A program made the translations under genes and the position numbers. 64,000 bases of DNA from Lingula anatina. Its lineage: Eukaryota; Brachiopoda; Lingulata; Lingulida; Lingulidae. The notes below the pieces were generated by a model. The model had not been told where the DNA came from. It searched no databases and was given only the letters and a program-made list of their open reading frames with translations. Shown one piece after another: positions 42,601 to 54,600 of this stretch. The first letter of the stretch is position 1. Each line of letters starts with the position of its first letter. The stretch is from assembly GCF_001039355.2 (NCBI RefSeq), contig NW_019773736.1, positions 869,073 through 933,072 of the forward strand, given 5' to 3'.

Positions 42601-45600
42601 TGACAGAGATGTGTTCTTTGAGGAAAAGAATGTTTACATGATATAGAATTGGATTTTATCCATGGCCAGATCATACCTGTAGACACCATACAGACATATC
42701 TAAATATTTCAGGATACTTCCTGTACTTAGTGGTCTTCCAACATGTAACAGATCTGATTTTATCTAAAAATACAGATTCAGATATGGAGTGTTTACATAA
42801 TGTTACTTCAGATCATCAACTGGATATCTTGGCTTAATGTAAACTGTGGACTGGGAAGCCAGTGATTGAATTAAAGTTTACAAACAAAAGGGAATTATTA
42901 AGTAATATAGGTTAATGGATATTGTTTTGCAAAATACATTCATATTCCCTTGACAGAAGTCTGTTTTCTCTTCAGTTTTTTGACAGAGTATTACATTTTT
43001 CTTCAGTTGATGGTGGCTGGTCCACTTGGGCCTCTTGGTCTACCTGCAACGAAGACTGCAAGCACTTCAGACGCAGACGATGTGACAACCCACCGCCTCA
43101 AAACAATGGCAAACATTGCGAATCCACTGACTTGAACATCACAAACTGCACTGGAGGCTTATGCAGAGGTGAGAAAAACGCGTTCTTTTTCCATCATATT
43201 TTCATAGTAAGAAAGGGAAATAATCACAGCTCGAGTTGCTTAATTTTTTTGTCTGCAATGGAGATCTAGTTTGAAGAAGTCTGCCCATCTTCAAGACCAA
43301 TTTATTTCTTGCCCAATGCCCACACATTCACTCAGATTAATTGATAATAGACCCCAAAGAATTTAATAAACCACATGGAAAAATAAATACAAAGCAGGGT
43401 TTATGTTGGAGTAAGTAGTGCTGGCATCACTAACCTGCTTCTCTCTGTGGGGAGACTTGCTGCTGTCAATTGACTTAGAAATCGAAGGAGAGCTGACTAG
43501 TTACCAAACACAGCAGGAAAGCACTGCAGTGATTAGGTAAAAGGAAACAAAACAAACTAAGGCTGTATTTGATTTGTTAAAAAAAGATGGTGGTAAAACA
43601 AGACTTTTTTTTTTTTTTTTTTGTTTGAAAAATATGGCAGATAATCACCAAAATGCATTGCAGTACTTACAACAGTTCTAGATTGAAACTTATGGAAACT
43701 TCATTTTGTAAATTGTCAAAAATTATGAAAATACTAAGTTGATGAATAAAAATTCACATAGTCTAACCGAATGGTATTGAAGATTGTATACCTGCAGGTT
43801 TTAAGTTCATGGAGAACAGAAAACAGTGCAAACATATTATTCTAAGGCAGCACTGCTCAGAGAAAAATTGAAATTTATGGCCATGGCTTACCAAGGGAGA
43901 TAGATATAGGTCACTTGTGGTTCACCTATTTTTCCCAATGCTGCAACTTAATATTTTTGTTATTTACCATTCATTTCATATATCACCATAAACCAAAGTG
44001 TTTGATACCCTTTCCAAAAATCCAGAGTAAATATTCAAATTTGACTTCTAGTGAGAAATCACCCAGAGATTGGAATGAAAAGAACCCTTTTGTGTTGCTG
44101 TCTATGCATGAAAATGAGCAATTTGGGCATTTTGTCTTTCAAGCTAAGCAATTATGTTTGACCTTTTGGGTGTTGAAGATGTTTAGCCCAACAAGTGGTG
44201 TGTAAAACAAACCCAACAAAAAAGCCAGTGGGTTAATCAAGTTTGTATTACCACTGGGGCCTTCACTGCTTGCACTTGGGTCTGTACAATGTGAAATGAC
44301 ACTGACACTCCTAAATCCAATTCTGGAAATGCATTTAAACTGCTAGTTATCTGGTATAGAGGAATTTATTGGATTTGGAGTTATGAAATAACACAGACCA
44401 TGGCTAGACAAAATTGTGGATGCCGAGATGGAACGCCTATTTTGGTTTCCTAGTTAAAGCAGAGATCTGGAAAGTGCTTCTTTTTTTCCCTCTCGTGGAG
44501 GAGGGTTTTCAATAACAGAACAGTGGGTGTCAGCTAGATATGGAAACCAGGGCATAAAAGTTGTGGTTTAGCTGTATTCCTTACCTCCCTCCACACATTT
44601 AGTGGATGACTTACAAGATAGACAAAACAACCTGAATATTTACAGGTATTACTTTCTACTGCATTTTTTTGTCACTAAAGTGACATTCAGTGTGGGTTTG
44701 GTGGAAGTTGAGATCTTTCAAAGAAGGAAGTCTCAGAAGTTTATTTAATTCATTACTCTATATTACCCATCTCAGTAAACTTACTGGTCTCAGTTTACTT
44801 AAAGAGCTCTGGAAAATAAACACGTGGAACAGTAACTAAAACACACTTTGGTTTATGGGAAATATGACTTTAGTGCGTCTGTAGTAAATGTCTTTTATTG
44901 GGGAGAGATCAGGATAAGGTTGCTGAATTTTACTTGAAAATGGGATTGAGTGAGACATGATTTTTCAGAAATATGGCAAATCTGCCAAATCTTTCGCAAT
45001 TGGGTTTGAGGTCAAGTGCGAGGGTATTGATAGACCTGCTGGCAAACAGTAAGGCAAGGCACATGTGTAGGAGTTGAAATATATTGGAAATTAGAAAGAT
45101 GAAATACTCCACTTGTTTGTATTTTTTTTTTTTATAAGTGGTGTTTTCAAGGGTAGTGTGGTAAGAGATGCAGTTGTGTGCTTTATAGCTTATAGCTTTT
45201 TAGTTAGATTTTTTTAGCTAAGTGGTTCAATTGTTTTAATGCACATTGGATTTGGTAAAAGTACCATATTAAATGAATTGCAGTTGCAAATATGGTCTAA
45301 TTACCATATTTCATGTTGCTCTGGTTTCCATAGCTGTTAGCTAATGCAGTTTGTTATCAAATTAAAACATATATTGTTCATGCAGTTTGTCTATTGAAAT
45401 AAACCATATCCATGTAATTGAGTATGCTCTTTGATTTACTTTTGGAGATAAGCCATTTGTATTTTAGCTGTTTACATCATTTGCAAAAATCATCAAACAT
45501 CCAATATTGCAATTAGCCAAAATAGTCTCTAATGTTATTTCCTTGTTCTTGGCAAGGCTGTGATAATTATCTAGCTTTTTAAATATCTTCATTAATCAAA

Positions 45601-48600
45601 AAAAGCCTCATTAGTATGACACATTAAATGCACATTGAAGGGAATATTGAAATATTACGAAAATATGTAATTGATAATTGGAGGATCATTGCAATTATTC
45701 GACAGCAGCAAGGCAGAGGGATGCCCCTCTTGGTGGAAAAATTAATGAAGGGAATCTGACTCACAGAGGCATCAATATTTTTTTAAACAGACATCAGTAA
45801 TACCTCAACTGAGACTTGCACTGAATGTGTGTCCAAAACCTGATAACATTGTTAGCAAAAGTGAGTAATTTATCAAACTGTGTATCACATTGTACTTTTG
45901 GAATTAATTGGGCTGAAAGAGCTTCATTAATTTAAGTTTTACCAGTGGGCATCTCTAATGAAATTTTCACTTGGCTGTCCTACCCTTGAGTGTCGTTAGT
46001 GATATCACATGGCCATCTGTAAATTATATTTGAACTAGTTTTAGTTTACAAATATGCTTCAAAATGATTAGTCACAGCATGGAATATTTTACTGAATTAC
46101 TCTTACCAAATTAAGGGCCAGAATTAGATGTATTAAACTTGTATCATTGCACAAGATATATCCTATTTCTAGTTTCTGTCTTATATCTCGCTTTGTGAAG
46201 ACAATTATTTGATTTTACCATTGGCATTTCAATAAAACAATTGCAGATTGAATAGAATTTTCACAAATAGACATATCTCCATTAATTTTGAGTTTTGCAA
46301 GTTGACAAGAACATTGCATTTGCTAAATGAAAAAGTGGCACTATCATTGCCCCAAAAAACATAAATTTAGTACAGTCTTCCCAGGTGCTATTCAAATAAT
46401 TACTTTTACATTGCGTGTTACATTCACCATTATTACTTATAAACAGTACCCCTTGTCCATTATCAAGCTTCCTAGGGTCATACATAGGTCCATCTTTAAG
46501 ATGAATCGAACAATCAGCTTGATTACATTTTTATGCCAAAGTAATAATTTTCTATTGAGAAATGTATATTTTATATAAATATTTTACATTTTCTGATGTA
46601 GTTTTGCTTATCATTTTCTGGTTGTGATTCCCTGTGCAAATATTCTGTTAACACCTTAAATTTCTGTATATTTTCCTGAACTAATAATATATATTTTCTT
46701 TTTTTTCCAGAATTCCCTGGATCAGATGTCTATGCAGAAAGAACTGGTAGGTGCAAACTTTTTAAGCTTCTCATATAAAGAAAAAAGTATTTTTTTAGAT
46801 TTGAGAATGGTGCTTGTATTAAATTATTTATTCATTTTTTTTTACTCTTTATTATTCTCAGTACTTAAGTATAATCACATGTCATGTAACATATGCTCCA
46901 AACACAAAGTGAAGGGTTGCTATTGAATTAGCTCAACCTCAGTGCCCTGAACCATAAGACCCTTGCCTGAAGAAAACAAGTGTTTTTGGCCCACGGTTTC
47001 TATATAACAATTGCCCTTGTTCATCTTATCATTGGTTATATTCACCCTTGATGAGGGTCAGCAGATATGAAGCAGCAGGCCCTCCAATTGCCATAAGGCT
47101 AGGGGATTTGCATGAAAAAATGAGGTTTGGTGACTTTCAGGAAAAGGGAATTCGGTCTGGGGGATCATCTGTCAGTGTGAGTTAGTGAAGAAAGTGAATC
47201 AGAGAACAGTGATAAAGCTATTAACATGATATTAGAAGAGCTAAGAAAGGCCGAGTGTTTGTCATATAGTACCTTTATGATAAAGAACATGTGGGGCCCC
47301 CCTGTGGAGGTAATTCCGGACAAAAAAAAAGTACCACACTAGTTTAAATCATGTTAGCGGAAAGTCTTCACAATTTTTAGCAATAAAAGTGAAGGGATCT
47401 GATACCATGAGGGAAATGGAGAAGGATAATAAAACCAATCAAATCCAGATGAAAAAGGATTAAGCTATCACAAAGTTTTTGTAGCTGGTAGTTCTGCTGG
47501 ACCGGTGCCGCCACCCTTTTGACCTAAGCTCCACCCAGACGGAATCGGCACAAGGAAGTCAGATTAAAATTGAATAAAGCCCACAAGGGAAAATAACTTC
47601 AGATGAAATTTTATAAGCTGACATTTTTGTTTTTTAAGTCGGACAGAAGTCAGAACAGCTGTACATAATGCTTGGGCTGACTCTGTGCATCAGTGATCAA
47701 ACTGGTGCTGGAGTTTTGCTCAAAAAGATGTTCAAGATTGTTGCAGTTTCAGTTAAGTTGGAATGCACTGGTCTGACATTTCCTCTGGTTATGGGGAATG
47801 CAGTCTCAAAGCTTTAAATACTGAAAGAGTGCTTGGCTCATGTCCCTGAGAAAAATTTGATATGGGAGCAATTGCACAAACTTTGCCAATAGCTTTTATT
47901 GAATTTGATTGACTTGGTAAAGTGGTTTCAAAATTCTGTTTCAGTAGAAGGAACTAAATACCAACACCCAGTTGTAAATTCGTGTCTAAGATTCTTGTTA
48001 ATAGTCTGAACTTCCATCTTTCTACAGTGAATGCACGCAAGATTACTGGCACACACATACATACATATCAACCTAAGTAAAAAAAAAAACATTTACATGA
48101 CCTTGCTGATGTTGCCGTTTCTCCTTTATGTTTTTGGGGTTTCGGGTGTGGTCAGAGGAAGGCCAACTGTTTTCCACGTGTCCATGAATGGAAAAGCATG
48201 TATTTTCTCTATCATCTCAGGTAAAAAAATAAGCCAAGCAGTCATTTCACCAGTTTTTAATTGTTCATCAGTTGGAAGCATCAGTGGGATATGGCAGCTG
48301 GGGTTAGATCTCTAGATCCCAAGCTACCATCAGGCTTACTTTATCAGTGATTTCTACTGACCATGCCTGCAGGATTAAGCTGTCTGAACACTTATCTTAA
48401 TGTCTCCTGTAATGAGATTTAGCTAATTACCTCTAAATTAATAAGACTTTTGGCTGAGGTTTGCACTGAAGCTAACAAAAATCCATTCCAGGAGGTTAAA
48501 AGTGCGTGGACATTTATAGGATGCCATATTTACTGGCAAGACTTTTGGCAGGGATTTTGTCTTTAATATCACATAAAAACTACCGGACCCTTAAAAGGTT

Positions 48601-51600
48601 AAAAGTACATGGCCATTCCTTGAATGTCATATTTAGGCGGTGTTCTTTTTTTGTTTTTGATCACATGGGTGAAGTTCATTTTGGTATTGTTCCCAATATT
48701 GGGATTGTCACATTGAATTTGTGTGGCAAGTTTAGCTATTGTTTTAGCACCAGAAACACTTCTGAAGCCTTTTCCTGTAAAAAAAAATTGTTACTCTGTT
48801 TTTTAACACCACCTTTTAGGGTTTTTAAAACACAGACTGTTTTTATGGTGTTGACCCTTTTGAGATGACAGTACTAATGAACTTATGATCCAATTAGAAT
48901 GCATAATGTTTAAACATAAAAAAGATAATGGAGTAACTAATTAAAGCACAACAGCATGTATAGCACAGTAGGCCATATGACAATGCAGCTTGTGTAGAGA
49001 GAATGACTAAACCTGCAAAGCTGGTGCTGTTCATTGTCAGCATGAACTAATTGGACTTTCCAACTGGAAACTCCCGATAAGCCACACTTTTTTCCCTGGC
49101 AAGCTGGCCAGTAAAGTAGAAAAAGCATGTTTCAGTTGGGATTATCAACAGTTCTCCAGTTTTGTCAAAACCTGTCACTCTTTGTAATGTTTTGTTGGTT
49201 GCCCAAAGCATTTCTATTAACCTTTAACAATGCCATGTGTTTTGATTTAAGAAAAAATCTCCATTTGAATATTGTTTAGTTTTTTTTTTTAAGTGAGGTA
49301 TGCTGGAGTTTTAGGTAATCAGTTTTAAAAACTGAAAAAAAATGTACATGTTAGCAGCCTTAAGTACTGACAGTTCAAGATATGAAACAGCAATGACCAA
49401 CTTTTGCTTCTCTTTCTTTTAACTGTTTTGGTAAATTTCAAGATTGCTTTAGGACATCTAGTAATGAGTTTCCTGAGATAGTTCAGGACATGAAATAATC
49501 TCACAGTGAGAGTATGACAAATCATAAACACCGACACAGGATTTTGCGGTAGGACCCCTGAAGTTCAAACTGATGCAAGTTGATTTGAAAGGAAAGGTAA
49601 TAGAGGAACCTAAATTACATGGTAAGATGTAATGAAACCTGGTCTGCATCCTCCATGCCGCAGAGTTCACCTTTGTTGGGCTTTTGGGTATGGTCATTAC
49701 ATTACACCAGCTTACATCACATTCAGGTGTTTCTGGGGGGGACATCCTGAGGTTTTGAACAGGAATTCTCTGTACCTGATACCTGACAACATCGGATTAA
49801 TAGTTTCTAATAGCATGGGGGAAAGTTGGTAGAATGGAGTGGTTTTTTCCTCTGAGAGGATAGTGAGAATGAATGCAAAGTGTGGTCTCTGCTTAAGAGT
49901 TCAGTGTGGGTTCTGTGTTTGAGTCAAGATAAGAACGTGTGCAGGTGTGCAAGCCAGATGGCTCAAGTGTTTCTTGCCTTCTTGTAAAGTAAAGGAAATT
50001 GAAAAGACCAGGGGAGTTCCCTTGGTTTGCACTTTTGGGGTGAAACCTGTGGATTATTATGAAGAAATTTATACATGTTATGTATGAATAGTGACTTTGG
50101 TTGGCATATTGTGAAATTATTAGTTTTGTTTTTGAATGAAGGACAGATAAGAAGGATTGATGTCCTGAAGTGCTTTCATATCAAAGTGATTGTCTGTTTT
50201 CATTGGTTTATACTTTGTTTGTCAGGAGAAGATGACCTTTTGAAGGAAATGCACAGTAAAACCACCTTTATTCATGTGTGAGGTCTGCATATTTTTTGAA
50301 CTGATAGCTGAAGATGACAGCTCAGGCAAGCAAACCCATACCACAATTTTACCTGTGCTTTACTGATATTTTGAATAGTGGGTGTTACATTTCCTGAGGC
50401 CATAGCACGTGCAGAATTTTGTTTAAGAAAAATTCTGCATAATTACTATGATAAGTGGAGTAAAATTTCTTCACATTTGTCATCCTTTTATAGGTGTCTT
50501 CGTGTTGCTTTGTGCTGGAAATTTATTGTTGTGTTGTGGAAATAATTCAGCTGAATGTGAAAAATGGGACAAAAGTTTTTCTGTAACAAGACATAAATCA
50601 CTGGCTTTTAGGCATGCCTATTATTATAGCTATCGAGAAAGAGAGTCATCTCTCTCCAAACAAAATATCCTTTTTTATTATTATGTTTAAATTTCCCTAA
50701 TCATGCAATTTTATTTCAGAAAAATGTGAGCTTGCAGAAAATATTTCAAAAATGCTGCTTTTGTCTACCAAGTAGAAGCAAATCAAATGGTCTGTGGTGT
50801 TGAAAGTTAATTTAGTCAATTTATTAAAATCTATATATACATTTTCTTTTCAGAAAAACCTGGGCAAGATGTAAAAGATATTGCACTGTATGTGGGCGTG
50901 TCCCTAGCTGTGCTAGTACTTGCAACTATCATTGTGATTATAATATTTATGATTCGAAGAAAAGACCAACGGCAATTTGATATGGACTTGGGTAAGTGAG
51001 CCTCTTAAAAATACAACAAAGTGAGTGTAGAATTTGTTTTTGATAACTTTGATATAGTGGGTATATAGAACATTGTTTTATTGTACCTAGATAGGGGTGG
51101 CACTTGAGAAAAAAAGTCAGAGAGGCGATCTCTAGAATGCTTAAAATTTATAGGTTGGAAAGAGAATTGTTTTATTTCACCTTCTGAAGTGCTTTTCAGT
51201 TTAGACACTTGTCATGAAGTGTGTTTGATTGATGAAATAAAAGACATGTCCCACTGTCCCAGAAACCAGGAAAACAAAAAATCGCTGGATGTAATACGGC
51301 CACAAGTGTTTCTTAACCTTCATCTTTTTCATTGTTGCCTCATTGAAATTCTTGTCAGCTTTTAGGAGAGTCTGTAATAAGTGCAATGGCAAACAAACCT
51401 CCCTTTTCTTTCCACAATATTAGTTATAAATGGCTCTTTGGCATGACATAGGAGTCAAAGGTATGGAAGCGAGTGAGTTGCACAACGTTGCAGGGGCTTT
51501 ATCACGTTGGTATTTGGGTTGCCACCATGAGCCATATAGGGGAGGACTGTGTCGTTGATGGATACAGGATTTGATTGTAACTGAAATGCTGAGGAGAATA

Positions 51601-54600
51601 CAAAACAAAAGAAATCCATCTTGATTTGCTGAGATGAAAGCAAGTGCATTCTTTTCTGGTAGTGAATCAGTGGGTAGGAATTCCTATGAACATTTGGCTC
51701 TTTTGTTTTTTCTGATCTATACTGTACATGTAATCTATTGTTTAATCAGTTTATAAAGAAATGGGGTATTTGTTCTCAAAGCCATCCAAAAAACATTTGG
51801 AATTGGATATGCCATATGATTATTACAAATTTGGCACGAAAAACAGCAGATGGGATAAAAAATTGAGGAATGGTTTTTTTCTCCTGATAGTTTATACTAG
51901 TGGAGAGGAGAGTTGACATTTTCAGATAGGCGCATGTAGTTCGTTTCATTAAATGAGAATGAACATTTGCCTGCACACTATGTGCTTTTGTGCCACCACT
52001 GTCAGTTATAATTGCATGGCATAGTCTCCAAAGTCCCCTTTGGGCTTTGTCATAGTTGTGCGTAATTGGCCAAATTTACCTGATGAAGACCACAGCTTCA
52101 AAGGCCGCTCTTGCTCTTGCTAATAATTTTCTACCTAACAATATGGCATTCTGCCACATACAACCACAAGTTTCCCTCTGCACATGAAAAAAAAAATCCA
52201 GAGTCCGGCCAAATGAGTTACAGTACTTGGGTGTTATCTGCACCACTGGCATTTTCCTGGAGCAATAAAATGGGAGATTTTGGTGTAGATTACTCCCTAA
52301 TTGATGGGAATGATTTGGCTACACTATCAATAAAATGGATTTTATATCCTCGTTGCAATTAAAGTCCCATGTTCTTGATGTATGAAAATGTTAAAATGTT
52401 TTTAATAGCTGCCTGGTATTTTTTAAACTGAAGATGAAGTTTAAATGTTTAGAATTTAAGTTTATATCAAAATTAATGCATACGATGCTAATGAATATTT
52501 AAGGGAAAATCTGGATAATTAAGCCTTTTATTGCTTCTGTTCCTCTCTAGAAAAAGTAAGGTGAATTTTTTTTTTCATTTCCAGGTGAGCGCAGCCTTCC
52601 CCAGTATGATGATGAAGATAAAAAGCCAGCTAAAAATGGAGGTATGAACATAAAAATTGGAACCAACTCATCATGTAGTACTACAGGTGGAAGAAATAAA
52701 TACAAAAAGAAAAAATATACTCAAATAGCAAACAAAACACAGTAGACCTACATTGTACAGCAGCTTGTTGTAACAGCAGGAGCTGCAGGTTGATAAGTGT
52801 TAACAGACACACACACACTCACACAAGTTGTGGAGTTTTGTGGGTAGTTTATACCATAGTGGAATTACTTGAAAAGCAGATCTGTTTTGTTCTTATTGCT
52901 TGGTTATTATTGATATTCAGTTAGAACTTTTTTTGGGTGATAAACTGTAGTATATATAAATACCCAATCATGCAAATTATTACAATGATGTCATTTTGTG
53001 GTATTGCGCCAGAGAGATGTTGCAATTGTAGTAGTTGAGAAACATTTGTATACATACATACTGATATTGAAACACTGTTTTAAACTATATATACATTAAG
53101 ATTTACCTGTCGAGGTACACATTATTAAATTAAATTGTGGTTTTATCTTGTACTGGCCAACTAAAACTGCATTTATACATGGTTATCTTTATGCTTTGTC
53201 ATTGTATTTTCCAGCTATGGTCCAGCCAGATCTTACCCAAACCATTGCCCCTGTCAGGACCCACAGTCTATATGACCAGCCTCCACCCAACAACAATCAC
53301 ATAGACGCCATGGAGAAAATACCCATGTTAAATGGACACACTCACCCAGTTGAGGATTCCCCGATCATCGACAAAAAATCAAAGCATTTGTACATACAGC
53401 TTCCGGGAGAAGAGAAAACAGATTCAACGGAGAAATTGACTTTACAGAAATCTAAAGCCTCTCTGAAATCATCAACTTCTGGCTCAAGGCCTCAGTCTGA
53501 ATATGACACTGATAATAGTAACAGACAGTCAGTTACTTCTAATCTGCTGCCTAGCAATATAGACGTTGAGGCATTAGCGTGGGGAAATATTACACACGCT
53601 GGTGGGATGCTTACCATTCCAGAAACTGGAGTTAGTGTTAGCATCCCAGAAGGTGCTATTTCCAAAGGCAATACAGAGGAAATATTCATCGCAGTTTGCA
53701 GAGATGATAAAGACAGACCAAAATTATCAGGTACACATTGTTTGTTTCAAAATAAGGGAAGGGATATTACAGTTTACGTATTGCCAAAGGAATTGTATTG
53801 TAGTTGTGTTTCAACATGGTTGCCTCGGGCCATCAAAAATGTTGGAGATGAGATTTTGATTTTTATTTTAAAGTAAAAAAATGTCTGAAGCAAAAAACAT
53901 GAAATAATATAAGGTTGTTTGTAAAAAGATTATTATATATTCAATTGTAAGGGGTATTTTTTTAAAATGCAAATTGTTTAGCATTGTTGAACCATATTGA
54001 CATATTATGGCTTTTGGAGATTAAATCTAACCAAACAGTCTTCCATTTTAGATAAGCAGACGATCCTCAGTCCCATCCTGCTGCTGGGTCCTCAGGGCCT
54101 TGCCCTCCACAAGCCAGTTATTGTGTCTTTCCAGCACTGTGCCAGCCAAAAACATGGCCTCTGGGTTATGAGAGTATATGGGAGTGGGACAGCTTATGAT
54201 GAACCACCAGCATGGAAAGTAAGTGTTTTAGACCCCAGTCCCACAGATTTTAGATCGATCTATCCCTGTGGGGAGTCACACTAAATTACTGTCAGCTTAG
54301 CCGGCTTAAGCGTCTGGGGAGTTAGGTCGATCCAGATGGATTGATCTAAATCTCGGGAATGCACTCTTAGATTTTCATATTGTTGCCTTTTTTCGGAATA
54401 AAAGGTTCAACTGCCCCCCTCCCCCCCCCCCCCCCCAAAAAAAAAAAAAAAAAAAAAAAAATGCCCACAACCTTTGAACCAACAAATGATCAGTTACAGT
54501 TAACTAGTTTATATATTTTAAAATCATTCTGACTGAAAATTTGATCATTGCTCTCATATGTAATTTATTTAACCTGAAAAGAAGATATTGAAGTGATGAT

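Larger units (their letters stand above)
38061..53214 (+). other. unc5: UNC5 introns 5 to 9
   Basis: The introns span 38061-43006, 43169-46710, 46747-50853, 50992-52584 and 52642-53214. All are AT-rich and CpG-poor. They hold only simple features: poly(T) near 43605-43622, poly(T) near 45122-45134 and a CA repeat near 52807-52827. No other gene is visible. Confidence 0.65.

Noticed and set aside
48031-48315. 94-codon frame with a hydrophobic N-terminal part
   Set aside because: Low-complexity start, no family resemblance, and no phase-compatible splice sites with flanking UNC5 exons.
53148-53876. 242-codon open frame taken as a single gene
   Set aside because: It is UNC5 exon 10 read through both its acceptor and donor into intron sequence; the splice sites at 53214/53215 and 53730/53731 define the real part.
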